A stretch of 64,000 nt of DNA from Staphylococcus schleiferi (GCF_900458895.1 NZ_LR962863.1:2232001-2296000); one strand, 5' to 3'; shown: positions 1 to 9,163, numbered from the stretch's first letter. Numbers and translations: made by a program. Notes: a model not told the origin generated them from the letters alone.

Positions 1-184
1 TATCGTCTTACCCCAAGACACACTTTTTGACCGTAATTCTGTTGTTATAAATAAAAATGGAAAATTCATTAAACGAATAATAAATTATGATAGAATAAAT
101 GAGCAACTTTTAATTGATAAAGGTGTTTTTATTGGAGAAAAAGTTGTTAGAAATCCAAATGCAAATATTTTAGAACCAAGTTAA
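1..184 (+). CDS. 3' end of an unrecognised gene (partial)
   Basis: An open frame runs from the window edge (first full codon at base 2) to TAA at 182-184, giving about 60 C-terminal residues that end in LEPS. The codons look coding (Asn- and Lys-rich, no internal stop). No motif lets me name a family. It lies upstream of sarA on the same strand, separated by about 370 bases that hold the sarA promoters, so it is probably not co-transcribed with sarA as its main message. Confidence 0.5.
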   Translation, partial: IVLPQDTLFDRNSVVINKNGKFIKRIINYDRINEQLLIDKGVFIGEKVVRNPNANILEPS

Positions 185-226
185 ACATGATATTTATCAT
201 TTTTTTACATTTTATTGCAATTTTTA

Positions 227-251
227 GTTATTTAAAGGGAATAGTGGGTAA
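227..251 (+). promoter_or_regulatory. Candidate sigma-B promoter upstream of sarA
   Basis: GTTATT at 227-232 and GGGTAA at 246-251 are separated by 13 bases. This resembles the staphylococcal SigB pattern (GTTTWW, 12-15 bases, GGGTAT). S. aureus sarA is known to have three promoters, one of them SigB-dependent (P3). The assignment here rests on pattern and position only. Confidence 0.4.
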
Positions 252-441
252 AAGAGCATTATATAAGAAGTTATATTGTAGAGAATGAATAAGCGTCATT
301 TCATTTAAGATTGTTCTACAGATATCTTTCTTATTTTACAATTTTGCACCAATTAGATATGCTGTAATAAATAATTGCACGCGAAATAAATTAAATATAA
401 ATTATAATCGCATATTATTATGGTGTAAGATAGACTTTGTT

Positions 442-450
442 TGCTATAAT
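442..450 (+). promoter_or_regulatory. Extended -10 promoter, proximal sarA promoter
   Basis: TGCTATAAT is a perfect extended -10 (TGnTATAAT) about 100 bases upstream of the sarA start. No good -35 is visible at the expected distance, which fits an extended -10 promoter. It would correspond to the strong proximal P1 of S. aureus sarA. The 185-551 interval holds no gene that I can see. Confidence 0.5.
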
Positions 451-551
451 ATAAAGTGAGCACTGGATTAATTCATTGATATTTATAGCATATATGCGTA
501 TTATGATTTGAGTTAATCTTTTAAGGGTTATACAAATGGGAGGTTATGAGA

Positions 552-923
552 ATGGCTGTTACAAGAGTCAAAGATTGTTTTGAATTATTATCCATGGTTA
601 CTTATGCCGATAGATTGAAAAGTGTGATTAAAAAGGAGTTCAAAATTAGTTTTGAAGAATTCGCTGTTTTAACACACTTAAGCTATCGTATTGAAGAGGA
701 ATACTACTTGAAAGATATTATTAACAACTTGAATTACAAACAACCTCAAGTTGTTAAAGCTGTTAAAAATTTATCTCAAGAAGGTTATTTCGATAAGCGT
801 CGTAATGAAAACGATGAGCGTACAGTACTTATATTGATTAATGATGAACAACGCGAAAAAATTAATGCTTTATTAGAACGTGTGAATGAAACAATCAAAT
901 CTACTGATATTAGACCGCAATAA
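552..923 (+). CDS. sarA: Staphylococcal accessory regulator SarA
   Basis: SarA is the founding SarA/MarR-type winged-helix regulator of staphylococcal virulence, biofilm and agr expression. It acts as a dimer on AT-rich DNA. The protein matches S. aureus SarA closely across its length: the [13 protein letters not shown]-terminus, the [10 protein letters not shown] helix, YYLKDIIN, the recognition helix [15 protein letters not shown], and the wing with [10 protein letters not shown]. The track start at 546 (ATG AGA ATG) puts the first ATG only two bases after the GGGAGG Shine-Dalgarno (538-543). The second ATG at 552 has 8-base spacing and gives 123 residues against about 124 in S. aureus, so 552 is preferred. 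It is followed by a strong terminator. Confidence 0.97.
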   Translation: MAVTRVKDCFELLSMVTYADRLKSVIKKEFKISFEEFAVLTHLSYRIEEEYYLKDIINNLNYKQPQVVKAVKNLSQEGYFDKRRNENDERTVLILINDEQREKINALLERVNETIKSTDIRPQ

Positions 924-1002
924 GAATTTACATCACTGATTTTTCATAGATCATTCATCTTAATATGGGGAAAGTCTCAACACAAATGAGATTAATTAAA
1001 TT

Positions 1003-1062
1003 AAAAACCACTCACAAAATCGACCATTTCTCATATGGTTGTACTTAGGATGAGTGGTTTTT
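1003..1062 (+). terminator. sarA terminator
   Basis: AAAAACCACTCA (1003-1014) pairs with TGAGTGGTTTTT (1051-1062), a perfect 12-bp outer stem ending in a U tract. A smaller ACCAT/ATGGT helix sits inside. It lies 80 bases after the sarA stop. Confidence 0.8.
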
Positions 1063-1176
1063 AGGATACCTATCATCTCGCACTGCTACACTCCATTTTC
1101 CAACTCTCTTTATTACGTGCAGTGCTTATCTATTTCTACCACTTAATTTAAATGAAGCTTCACACAGTCCTCGTTT

Positions 1177-1235
1177 TAAAAAAAGTGAATAAAGCGAATG
1201 AACCGTCACGTTCATTGTTTTACTCACTCTTTTTA
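1177..1235. terminator. Long AT-flanked hairpin, probable bidirectional terminator
   Basis: An A-rich arm with GTGAATAAAGCGAATGAAC (1185-1203) faces an arm beginning GTTCATT (1209-1215) and ending in a T tract near 1229-1234. The stem has a few mismatches. It sits between sarA and the convergent membrane-protein gene that ends at 1290, so it may serve the minus-strand gene. I see no gene in 924-1289. Confidence 0.5.
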
Positions 1236-1289
1236 ATCACTTTTTATGATTTTATCTTTTCCATTTAATACGCGTTAAATATGTGAATC

Positions 1290-2006
1290 TTATGATTTCG
1301 TTCTTGATGATAATTCAATGGTGTAAAAAATAATCAAGACGAGAATCATCACCCATATCGCTATGGAGATTAATTGTGCTGCTTGTCCATCAGAAATAAT
1401 AACATCAATCGTCTTTTGCAGTAATAGTAAACCGATACCAGTGTACTCAAGATGTTTTAAATACAGGCCTATACCCATAATTATTAACCCAATAAAAGCT
1501 ACAGCCATATGTGCATATTGTGTAACGACATGAATACCTAAATTAAAATCGAAGGCATTCATCATAATTAAAACAAACGCAACGAGTGCTAAAACGACGC
1601 CGATATAACTTTCGAATTTATTGCGATATAAATAATTTTTATGCATGATACGCATATAAATAATAATTGAAATGGGTAAAATAATTAAAATATAAACTAG
1701 TGATAAGCCTGTTGCCGCACCAAATGCAACGAGCTGTTTGTCATATAGATATGAAATCAAGATAAAATTGATAATAAAAAACACCACTGGATTAAACTGT
1801 AGTGTAAACAAATTCTTTTGAATAATTAATATAATTTCAGCAGGTGATTTCTGGCGATACTCAATGTAATCTTTATCTTCCGCTTCTGATTTTTGAATAT
1901 CTTTCCTTAAATTTTCTTTTACATCATCAATCAAATGCGGAGAAACACCTTTATGCTTCAAATAATCTTCTACATTCTCTAGCAAAGTACGATTATTGAC
2001 TCTCAT
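1290..2006 (-). CDS. Integral membrane protein, DUF1129-like layout
   Basis: This 238-residue protein has a charged, Lys/Glu-rich cytoplasmic N-terminus (about residues 1-60) resembling the small helical domains of the DUF1129/DUF1700 type. Around seven hydrophobic segments follow to the C-terminus. The function is not recognised. The start at 2006 is supported by GGAGG 5-6 bases upstream. It is convergent with sarA. In S. aureus this position beside sarA also holds a hypothetical membrane protein, but the homology is inferred from position and not checked. Confidence 0.75.
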   Translation of the reverse strand: MRVNNRTLLENVEDYLKHKGVSPHLIDDVKENLRKDIQKSEAEDKDYIEYRQKSPAEIILIIQKNLFTLQFNPVVFFIINFILISYLYDKQLVAFGAATGLSLVYILIILPISIIIYMRIMHKNYLYRNKFESYIGVVLALVAFVLIMMNAFDFNLGIHVVTQYAHMAVAFIGLIIMGIGLYLKHLEYTGIGLLLLQKTIDVIISDGQAAQLISIAIWVMILVLIIFYTIELSSRTKS

Positions 2007-2152
2007 ATAATCCTCCGTCTCACTTAATACATAATCATATTATATTAGAAACCTAACGTATACGCCACCAACAATTTAGTGAAGTCTTATTTGAGTTACT
2101 GTCCTTTTGATCGTTATGCTCAAAAATAATATTGATTACAAAGTCTATAAAA

Positions 2153-2201
2153 TAAAAAGGAACGAGGCAGAAATCATTTTGATTTCATTGCCCCGCCCCG
2201 G
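2153..2201 (-). terminator. Hairpin terminator of the small secreted-protein gene, staphylococcal intergenic repeat type
   Basis: On the minus strand a GC-rich arm (GCCGGGGCGGGGCA, GAAATCA) pairs with TGATTTCTGCCTC and is followed by TTTTTAT. GAAATCA/TGATTTC forms the inner stem. The sequence words resemble hairpins at 6392, 12574 and 14813, so it appears to be a member of a dispersed family as well as a terminator. Confidence 0.6.
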
Positions 2202-2245
2202 CAAGGTCATGTACAAAAGACATCTTTAAAGGATACCTTTTACGA

Positions 2246-2761
2246 TTAAGCTTCTAAATCAATGCGATAAAGTTTTAAGTGCTGATCTTTTGGATTTTCA
2301 GATGCAAATTGATAAGATACTTTACCATCTACCACGTAACCATTATTTCCTGTTACAGAATTATAATGTGCACGTGTAATCGCTTTTTGGCTAACTTCTT
2401 TTTTTACATCCTCATAACTTGGTCCGTTGAGCGCTTGGTAACTCATACTAATTCTTTTTACTTTAGACTGCTCGCTTTGTCCATTTGTAGTTACAATCAT
2501 GAGCCCTTTTTTAGTATGATACTCATAATAATGATCGTGTCCATAGGCTTGTTGCGTATGAATCCCTTTTCCTTTTTCACGAAAAACATCCTTCAAACTT
2601 TGACCAATCGTTACCCCTTCAATTGTTTGATCACCATTTTGTAATGCTTTAACTGACTCCAAATCGTTTCCTGTCATTGCGTTTGCTGTTCCTGTGTACG
2701 TAGTCAACAATGTCACACATGCGATAAGTATTGCACTGACTAGCTTTTTCATAAAGCGCAC
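2246..2761 (-). CDS. Small secreted protein (SA0570-like)
   Basis: The 171-residue product begins with a typical Sec signal peptide: MRFMKK, a hydrophobic core (LVSAILIACVTLLT) and a likely AxA cleavage after TANA at about residue 28. The mature part of about 140 residues is hydrophilic and contains no cysteine or cell-wall anchor, so it is expected to be released. It resembles, from memory, the SA0570 family found next to sarA in S. aureus; the function is unknown. A second ATG three codons in (MKKL) is an alternative start. It ends in a hairpin terminator. Confidence 0.75.
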   Translation of the reverse strand: MRFMKKLVSAILIACVTLLTTYTGTANAMTGNDLESVKALQNGDQTIEGVTIGQSLKDVFREKGKGIHTQQAYGHDHYYEYHTKKGLMIVTTNGQSEQSKVKRISMSYQALNGPSYEDVKKEVSQKAITRAHYNSVTGNNGYVVDGKVSYQFASENPKDQHLKLYRIDLEA

Positions 2762-2838
2762 ACTCCTTTTTTTATGCCGTTATCTTTAGTTATCCATACC
2801 CGTAATCATCATAAAATAACGATTTGATTACAAAAATA

Positions 2839-3639
2839 TTACAACTCCATATGATGCGTTGTTCTTTGCATAAAATCTTTGACTTGTTTAAGAAATTTTT
2901 CTTTTTCTTCTACAAATGGGTAAACACCTGACTTATTGAATAATTCATATGTCGCATTTGGCATTAACTCAGCAACATGCTTTGACTCATTCGGTGTCAC
3001 CCGTTCATTTGCCTGACCTGCAATAATGAGCGTTCTCACATGAATTTCAGGTAAAATCTTTTCCAATCCATTTTCCGTAAATGAATGATCAACAGCTGTT
3101 TTTTCATAATCTGTTAATAGCGCCTCAGAATCATTCACATTTTTAAGAAATTTACGTACTTTTCCTTTAGCATGATATAAATGCTTCTCTAAAAACTTTT
3201 CTTGCTCAGATTCATTACATGTTCGAATTGTTTCTGCGTATTTGCGGAATAATCGCTCATGTGGTAACAAAGTATCATCGACAGTAGGATTAATCAGTAT
3301 TAACTCAGAAACTTTATTTGACGCACTCAAAGTCAGATCTAACGCGACCGTGCTGCCCAACTCATTTCCTATTACTGTCGCACTTTCAATATAAAGAAAG
3401 TCCATGAGCTCTTTTATATCTTGACTATATTCATGAAAATCAATCGCCAACGGTTTATCGGAATAACCATGTCCACGTAAATCGATTAATATAACTTGAA
3501 AATAACGTGCCAATCGTGTGGCAATGTCTTCAAAAACCGTATGGTTCATATATATCGAATGTATCATGACGATAGGATAACCTTTACCCATTGAGCGATA
3601 ATTTAATGCCGTACCATCAGATGTCCTAAATAGTTCCAT
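2839..3639 (-). CDS. Alpha/beta-hydrolase fold protein
   Basis: The 266-residue protein has the alpha/beta-hydrolase layout. There is a HSIYMNHTVFEDI oxyanion-hole region near residue 28, the LIDLRGHGYSDKP signature at about 52-64, and the nucleophile-elbow position in ATVIGNELGSTVAL near 92. The usual G-x-S-x-G elbow reads GNELGS, so the canonical serine is replaced by Glu and the nucleophile is uncertain. A late Asp/His pair is not clear either: the C-terminus carries NKSGVYPF where a His is usual. It may be a catalytically atypical member. Its ATG overlaps the stop of the upstream HAD gene by one base (TAATG), so the two are translationally coupled. Confidence 0.8.
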   Translation of the reverse strand: MELFRTSDGTALNYRSMGKGYPIVMIHSIYMNHTVFEDIATRLARYFQVILIDLRGHGYSDKPLAIDFHEYSQDIKELMDFLYIESATVIGNELGSTVALDLTLSASNKVSELILINPTVDDTLLPHERLFRKYAETIRTCNESEQEKFLEKHLYHAKGKVRKFLKNVNDSEALLTDYEKTAVDHSFTENGLEKILPEIHVRTLIIAGQANERVTPNESKHVAELMPNATYELFNKSGVYPFVEEKEKFLKQVKDFMQRTTHHMEL

Positions 3640-4343
3640 TACTTTTCAGCCTCCCGCTTTACATTTAAAATATCTAACAACTCTTCAAGTGTTGTGATTT
3701 CATAATCCATCTCTGAATCTAGAGGGACGACTTCATCTTCTTGTCCTTCATGACGATACCAAACACTCACCATTCCCATCGCATGCGCCGGCGCAACATC
3801 GTTTAATGCGTCATCCCCGACATAGATAACCTCTTCAGGTTGAACATCTAACTTTTCTAAAATATCTTCATAAATACGTGGGTGTGGTTTGCGGAAGCCG
3901 ACCGTTTCTGAAGTGGATAAATGATTGACGTATTCTTCAATACCCAGTGCATAAACACGATACTGTTTTATTTTAGATTTACCATTTGCAATAACGCCAA
4001 TCTTATATCCCGCTGCTTTCAATCTTTCTAGCGTATAGTTCGTGTCGTAAAATGGGAACACATAACGATAAAAATGCATTTCAAAGTCATGAAATAAGTC
4101 CTTCCAACTTAATCGATCAACGTTGAACTGCTTAATAATTTCTTTGTATAAGTCCGGTTTATCATGGTCTTCATCGTCATCTAATTCAATGAATTTTTTA
4201 CGAAAATCCGAGGCCTGTACACGTACTAAGTAATCATGAAATCGCTCATACTGTTCTTCGATAAATTTATCGCGAGACTTTTTACGATCCAATAAAGTAC
4301 CTTCTAAATCAAATATTATTGCTTTAATTTGTGTTAAGTCCAT
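3639..4343 (-). CDS. HAD-superfamily hydrolase
   Basis: This 234-residue HAD phosphatase-like protein has motif I at IIFDLEGTLLD (about residues 9-19), motif II at VIANGKS, motif III Lys in GFRKPHPRIY and motif IV GDDALND. A helical cap occupies about residues 20-100. Motif I is unusual: the acid two residues after the nucleophile Asp is Glu (DLE) rather than Asp (DxD). It precedes the hydrolase gene with a one-base overlap, which suggests a shared pathway, but the substrate is not evident. Confidence 0.85.
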   Translation of the reverse strand: MDLTQIKAIIFDLEGTLLDRKKSRDKFIEEQYERFHDYLVRVQASDFRKKFIELDDDEDHDKPDLYKEIIKQFNVDRLSWKDLFHDFEMHFYRYVFPFYDTNYTLERLKAAGYKIGVIANGKSKIKQYRVYALGIEEYVNHLSTSETVGFRKPHPRIYEDILEKLDVQPEEVIYVGDDALNDVAPAHAMGMVSVWYRHEGQEDEVVPLDSEMDYEITTLEELLDILNVKREAEK

Positions 4344-4399
4344 TGATTTCCCCTCATTGTCATTCTTGAAAATTACATAACTCTATCATAGTCAATTGC

Positions 4400-5359
4400 C
4401 TATCGCCGTTCAACTATCATGAGATAAAACATTAAAGGAATACCTATTATTGCCAATACAATACTTGCTGGTATTTGAATCGGCGCAAGCAATTGCGCAC
4501 CTAAGACGTCGGCTAATACCATCACGGTTCCCCCAATCACGAGATTAAGCAACAATTTAATCGTAAGGGATTGTTGACTAATACGTTGTACAAATTGAGG
4601 AATCACCATGCCAATAAATCCTATGACGCCAACAAAACCTATAATAACGGTTGAAATCGCCGTCGCCAATAATAAAACGACGATTGATAAACGTTCGACG
4701 TGAAGACCTAAAGCAGCACTCGATAACGTATTCATTTGTAATAGCTTAATTTTAGGAAGACATATCAATATTGCACCTAATGTTAGGGCTAAGACAATAC
4801 TTACATAGGTGACCTCTCGATATTCTGAAGCAGAAAATCCACCGAACATGTACGCCACAATATTTCGTAATTTTGTAGGATTAAATTGCACCATTAAAAA
4901 TAATATCGCGTTTAGTAGAGAACCAATTAATATTCCGGCTAGAATCAGTGAACGCGTGGGATAACCGCGTGTTATGAAATATGCGACAGCAATCACAATG
5001 AAAAGTGAGACCATCCCCATTATCATCGCAAACGGGGCAATCCAACTAAAAGATAGGCCTAAAAGAACAGCGCATGCTGCACCCACTGTCGCACCATTTG
5101 CCAGCCCTAGCGTAAAACTGTCTGCCAGTGGATTGTTCAAAATGATTTGAAACATTTGCCCCGCTAAAGTTAAACCCATACCTGATAAAAGTGCTAATAA
5201 TATGCGTGGGAGTCTGACCTCTAATATCAATGTTGCCGCCAACGGACTCCCCCATTCAATTTGGCTAAGAAGGCCATACGCACAGACAACAATCAGTGCA
5301 ATTATCCAAAGCATTATACTGATTAAGCCACGCAAGGCCTTATTTTTCATATATGGCAT
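4400..5359 (-). CDS. FecCD-type iron-siderophore/cobalamin ABC permease
   Basis: The 319-residue polytopic protein has the FecCD/BtuC signature: VRLPRILLALLSGMGLTLAGQMFQIILNNPLADSFTLG near residues 48-85, and GFVGVIGFIGMVIPQFVQRI near 235-254 (the ATPase-coupling region). About nine transmembrane segments are expected. It overlaps the upstream lipoprotein gene by 20 bases, so the two are translationally coupled. A second ATG three codons in (5350) is possible; no strong Shine-Dalgarno separates the two choices. No ATPase gene is adjacent, so a housekeeping siderophore ATPase such as FhuC would have to be shared. Confidence 0.92.
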   Translation of the reverse strand: MPYMKNKALRGLISIMLWIIALIVVCAYGLLSQIEWGSPLAATLILEVRLPRILLALLSGMGLTLAGQMFQIILNNPLADSFTLGLANGATVGAACAVLLGLSFSWIAPFAMIMGMVSLFIVIAVAYFITRGYPTRSLILAGILIGSLLNAILFLMVQFNPTKLRNIVAYMFGGFSASEYREVTYVSIVLALTLGAILICLPKIKLLQMNTLSSAALGLHVERLSIVVLLLATAISTVIIGFVGVIGFIGMVIPQFVQRISQQSLTIKLLLNLVIGGTVMVLADVLGAQLLAPIQIPASIVLAIIGIPLMFYLMIVERR

Positions 5360-6221
5360 CTCTTAACAATTTCATGGCATCATCTAAGCGTGGTCCAGGT
5401 CGAGACAACATATCATCGTTTAAAGCCACGACGCTCTCTTTTTTCACTGCGCGAATTTGTTCAAAACCACCACGTTGTTTCACGCTTTGTTGATAGTCCT
5501 TTGTTGAGACGCCTGCAGTCGACACCATGACATCAGGGTTTTTCTTTATAATTTGCTCTTTACTCACTTTCGGCCATCCTTCTGTATTATCAAATACATT
5601 TTTAGCGTGCAGTTGTTTAAGCATGTCATTCATAAATGTGCCTTTTCCAGCGGTATAAATTTCTGGTTCTGAAGCAATTTCAATAAATACTTTAGGCTCT
5701 TTTTTCTGTTTTGGAACACTATCTGTTACTTTCTTGATATTTGCTTTTGTCTCATCGATTAAAGATTTTGCTTGTTTTTCTCTACCTGTAAGTTTTCCAA
5801 TTTGTTCAAATGATTCATACATTTCATTAATTGATTGGGCATCTTTTACATATGCCACTTTAATACCACTTTCACTCATATCTTTTAACACTTTTCCTTG
5901 TGTCGCTTTTTGAGATTCATGCGCTAAGATTAAATCTGGTTGCGCTTTAATCAAAGCTTCTTTATTTAAATGCATCGCATCAAATTTTTCTTTTTGCTTT
6001 ACTTCCTTTGGATAATCATCCACTGTAGAAACGCCGGTAACTTTATCACCGATGCCTAATGCATATAATACCTCTGTGTTACTAGGCATCAAAGAAATAA
6101 TGCGCTCTGGTACTCTACTCGTTGATTTTCCCGTATCCTTAGATTGATTTGCATTAAAATTACAGCCAGCAAGCACAACTACAATGAGTAGTAAGGTGCT
6201 TATAAAACTTTTCCCCCTCAT
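5340..6221 (-). CDS. Siderophore/B12-type ABC substrate-binding lipoprotein
   Basis: The 293-residue protein carries a lipoprotein signal peptide with lipobox VLAGC (Cys at about residue 20) and a helical-backbone metal-receptor fold (BtuF/FepB type). The conserved first-strand motif is ERIISLMPSNTEVLYALG, followed by KAQPDLILAH and KKNPDVMVST. It would be anchored outside the membrane and feed the FecCD permease encoded directly downstream. AGGAG lies 7 bases before ATG 6221. The upstream region is AT-rich, but I could not read a convincing Fur box, so iron control is assumed from the family only. Confidence 0.9.
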   Translation of the reverse strand: MRGKSFISTLLLIVVVLAGCNFNANQSKDTGKSTSRVPERIISLMPSNTEVLYALGIGDKVTGVSTVDDYPKEVKQKEKFDAMHLNKEALIKAQPDLILAHESQKATQGKVLKDMSESGIKVAYVKDAQSINEMYESFEQIGKLTGREKQAKSLIDETKANIKKVTDSVPKQKKEPKVFIEIASEPEIYTAGKGTFMNDMLKQLHAKNVFDNTEGWPKVSKEQIIKKNPDVMVSTAGVSTKDYQQSVKQRGGFEQIRAVKKESVVALNDDMLSRPGPRLDDAMKLLRDAIYEK

Positions 6222-6391
6222 GGTTTCACTCCTATTTTAATTATTTCATATATCTTATCATTTTCTAAAGTTTAATGGTTCATAAAAATTATTTTCTATA
6301 ATAAATAATGTAAAATTTGAAGCCCTGTCGCAGTCAGCCCATGCCCCAAAATCAATTTTCATGCATATTCGAAGATTGAATAACCAAAAAG

Positions 6392-6431
6392 AAGGCAGAA
6401 ATCTATGCTTCATTTGCTAGATTTCTACCTT
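6392..6431 (-). terminator. argS terminator
   Basis: AAGGCAGAAATCT (6392-6404) pairs with AGATTTCTACCTT (6419-6431) with one mismatch. On the minus strand a CTTTTT tract follows. It lies between the argS stop and the lipoprotein promoter region. Confidence 0.75.
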
Positions 6432-6466
6432 AATTTACTTTTAATTTTATGATTTACAAACTAATT

Positions 6467-8125
6467 TTACATTTGTTCTGGTGCAGAAACACCAACTAAA
6501 TGTAATGCATTTCGTAATGTGATACGCACTGCATCAACTAATGCGATGTGTGCCTGAGTTTTTGCATCATCTTCTGTTAATACTTTTTCTGCGTTATAAA
6601 ATTTATGGAAATGCGCAGCTAAATCTTGAATATAATTTGTCACACGATGAGGGGCTCTCGCTTCTGCTGCACTTTCAATCATCGGTTCAAATTCAGCGAT
6701 TTTCTTTAATAATTCAATCGCTTTTTCATTTGTGATTGTTTGATAATCTGCACCTTTTTCTACTTGATAACCTTGTGCTTTTGCTTGTCTTAAGATAGAG
6801 CAAATACGTGCATGTGCGTATTGTGCATAATAAACAGGGTTATCTTGTGATTGCTCTTTTGCAAGCGCCATATCAAAGTCAAAATGCGTGTCTGGGCTAC
6901 GCATTGTTAAGAAATAACGCGCTGCATCTACACCGACTTCGTCCATAATTTCTCGTAGTGTAATGGCATTACCTGTACGTTTACTCATTTTGACTTCTTC
7001 ACCATCTTGCATTAAACGTACCATTTGCATAATTTGTATTTCTAAACGATTACTGTCAACGCCAAATGTCTCTAATGAAGCTTTCAGACGATTAATATAG
7101 CCATGATGATCTGCACCGAACAAGTTGATTAGTTTTTGATTGCCGCGTTGAATTTTATCATAATGATACGCAATATCAGGTAAGAAGTACGTATAAGTAC
7201 CATCTTTTTTGATTAATACACGATCTTTATCGTCTTTAAAATCAGTCGTACGTAACCACGTTGCGCCATCTTTTTCATATGTGTAGCCTAATTCATCCAT
7301 TTTAGCGAGAACCGCTTTAATTTCATTTTTCTCATAGAGTGATGTTTCACTAAACCAATGATCAAAATGCGTATTAAAATCAGCAAGATCTTGCTTTAAT
7401 TTTTCCATTTCATAATCTACACCTAGTTTTCTAAACGTTTTTAAACGTTCATCTTCTGATAAATCAACTAGATGCGGTTGTTTTTCTGCTAAATCTGCAC
7501 CTATGTTTTTAATGTCTTGACCGTGGTAACCATCTTGTGGCATTTCCGCATCATGTCCTAATTGTTGTAAATAGCGTGCTTCAATAGATTTGGCTAAGTT
7601 TGTAATTTGATTACCTGCATCATTAATATAATATTCACGTGTTACGTCATAGCCGGCTGCATCAAGTACATTACTTAACGTATCCCCGACTGCAGCGTTA
7701 CGTGCGTGCCCAATATGTAAATCCCCAGTAGGATTGGCTGATACATATTCAACTAGAATCTTTTCGTTTTTAGGTTCAGCTACACGACCAAATGCGAGAT
7801 CTTGTTCTAACGCTTGATCAATCACAACATTGAGATAACTTGGGTCTAAATAAAAATTAATAAACCCTGGTCCAGCGATATCGATAGATTTTACATGTGC
7901 CGCTTCCGTATCTAAATGGTCAACAATAAGTTGCGCAATTTCTCTCGGATTGCGCTTTGCTAATTTTGTTAAAACCATAGCGATATTTGTTGAGTAATCC
8001 CCGTTTTTACTATCTTTTGGGATTTCAATTTTAATATCAGGAATTGTGTCCACGATTTGCGCTTGTTGAATACTATTTTTAATTTCTTGAACTAAAGTGT
8101 CTTTAACTTGATCGATAATATTCAT
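6467..8125 (-). CDS. argS: Arginyl-tRNA synthetase
   Basis: This class I synthetase charges tRNA-Arg. The N-terminal Add-1 domain is followed by the HIGH-type motif ([14 protein letters not shown], near residue 125), the [10 protein letters not shown] loop near 355 and a C-terminal anticodon-binding domain ending in [13 protein letters not shown]. The longest open frame starts at 8218 but adds an unsupported leader. ATG 8125 ([10 protein letters not shown]) has AAGGAG 7 bases upstream and gives 552-553 residues, the usual staphylococcal length. Its Shine-Dalgarno lies inside the last codons of the upstream DUF1934 gene, whose stop is two bases away, so the two are translationally coupled. Confidence 0.97.
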   Translation of the reverse strand: MNIIDQVKDTLVQEIKNSIQQAQIVDTIPDIKIEIPKDSKNGDYSTNIAMVLTKLAKRNPREIAQLIVDHLDTEAAHVKSIDIAGPGFINFYLDPSYLNVVIDQALEQDLAFGRVAEPKNEKILVEYVSANPTGDLHIGHARNAAVGDTLSNVLDAAGYDVTREYYINDAGNQITNLAKSIEARYLQQLGHDAEMPQDGYHGQDIKNIGADLAEKQPHLVDLSEDERLKTFRKLGVDYEMEKLKQDLADFNTHFDHWFSETSLYEKNEIKAVLAKMDELGYTYEKDGATWLRTTDFKDDKDRVLIKKDGTYTYFLPDIAYHYDKIQRGNQKLINLFGADHHGYINRLKASLETFGVDSNRLEIQIMQMVRLMQDGEEVKMSKRTGNAITLREIMDEVGVDAARYFLTMRSPDTHFDFDMALAKEQSQDNPVYYAQYAHARICSILRQAKAQGYQVEKGADYQTITNEKAIELLKKIAEFEPMIESAAEARAPHRVTNYIQDLAAHFHKFYNAEKVLTEDDAKTQAHIALVDAVRITLRNALHLVGVSAPEQM

Positions 8126-8126
8126 C

Positions 8127-8537
8127 TTATATCTCCTTATATTTAATTTCGTATTGATATTTTCCAATTTGTTCATTTCCTTGAAATAAGGCGTAATACA
8201 CTTTAAGTTTCCCACCATTTTCGCTCACAAAATGTAATATACTCATTGTGTGGACGGTTAATACCATTTTACCATGCGGAAACTCATAAAACGTGGTCGT
8301 ATCTTGACCTTCAACAAAATGAAGTGTCATATTGATATCACCTTTACGAATAATCTTGATACTGTCATCCGCTAATTTCACGGTCACATTTACAGCAGCG
8401 TCATCCACTTTTTCATGATATCGAATGAAGTCTGCATCTTTTTTCAACCATTGCCCAGTCGTTTGATGGGAGAAAATGTCCTTCTCTCCATCTTTTTTTA
8501 CAATTTGACGCACATCAACTTTGATATTATGTTCCAC
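8127..8537 (-). CDS. DUF1934 family protein (YwiB-like)
   Basis: This is a small beta-barrel, lipocalin-like protein of the DUF1934 (YwiB) family, found immediately before argS in many Bacillales; its function is unknown. Visible features are alternating beta strands and the conserved end [12 protein letters not shown]. The longest frame begins with GTG at 8549, but that codon overlaps the AAGG of the ribosome-binding site. The next GTG at 8537 ([11 protein letters not shown]) has AAGGTGA 8 bases upstream and is preferred, giving 136 residues. An in-frame stop just before 8549 rules out anything longer. Confidence 0.85.
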   Translation of the reverse strand: MEHNIKVDVRQIVKKDGEKDIFSHQTTGQWLKKDADFIRYHEKVDDAAVNVTVKLADDSIKIIRKGDINMTLHFVEGQDTTTFYEFPHGKMVLTVHTMSILHFVSENGGKLKVYYALFQGNEQIGKYQYEIKYKEI

Positions 8538-8602
8538 AGTGTCATTCACCTTACTTTATAGAATAATACAAGCCATTATATCACACAATACAATAAAGAA
8601 AA

Positions 8603-8628
8603 GAGAGCAAGACATCATGTCCGGCTCC
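8603..8628 (-). terminator. ywhD terminator hairpin
   Basis: GAGC..GACAT (8605-8615) pairs with ATGTC..GCTC (8617-8627). On the minus strand TCTTTTCTTT follows. It sits between the ywhD stop and the start of the DUF1934 gene. Confidence 0.5.
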
Positions 8629-8644
8629 CTTTTTCTGGAAAATG

Positions 8645-9163
8645 TTAGTTTGCTTCATCGTTCAACGCTTGATGCAACGTCACATCTGAGTTGCGCCACA
8701 TTTCAGGATGATGCGATTTTAAAAATTCAGCGAGGACTTTACGATTGTCTGCACCAATATGGTCGACAATGACTTTGTGCTTCATCGATTTATCCATCAT
8801 ATTCACATGTTCAGGCATACTTTTATATCCCCGACGAATCGACTTATTAACAAGCATATAAGCTGCAGTCACGCCAGCGTAATAGGGTCCTTGCTCGCCT
8901 CTTTCTGTTGTGACCCAACATAACCAATAGGCTTTTGCGCCATCAACATCAACAACTTCCTTGTCTGTTATCCATTTCACACCACGCTCTACTTTAGCAC
9001 GTGCATGCATCGCACCAATATCTATAAACGCTTCTTGTGCTTCGATATCTATAAAAACAGGTGCCACATTATCTAAACTAATGGAACCTAAATTCGTTCC
9101 TTTATGACCATCTAGCGGGTCTTTTTTAATAATATTAAAATTAAAGCCTTTTTTCTCCGCCAT
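8645..9163 (-). CDS. ywhD: YwhD family protein
   Basis: The 172-residue protein matches my memory of Bacillales YwhD (start MAEKKGFNFNIIKKDPLDGHKG, then the WITDKEVVDVDGAKAYWLCWV core). The family is conserved but of unknown function. The open frame extends upstream to 9274, but the ATG at 9163 is preceded by GGAGGG with 7-base spacing and gives the usual family length. It follows the HD phosphohydrolase gene on the same strand with a gap of about 200 bases. It is cytoplasmic: there is no signal peptide or membrane segment. Confidence 0.85.
   Translation of the reverse strand: MAEKKGFNFNIIKKDPLDGHKGTNLGSISLDNVAPVFIDIEAQEAFIDIGAMHARAKVERGVKWITDKEVVDVDGAKAYWLCWVTTERGEQGPYYAGVTAAYMLVNKSIRRGYKSMPEHVNMMDKSMKHKVIVDHIGADNRKVLAEFLKSHHPEMWRNSDVTLHQALNDEAN

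Noticed and set aside
2279-2644. 121-codon plus-strand frame
   Set aside because: It lies wholly opposite the secreted-protein gene, has no ribosome-binding site and an implausible Cys/Ile/Phe composition.
6222-6466. Fur box upstream of the siderophore lipoprotein
   Set aside because: The region is AT-rich with a single TGATAA half-site; I could not find the inverted 7-1-7 structure.
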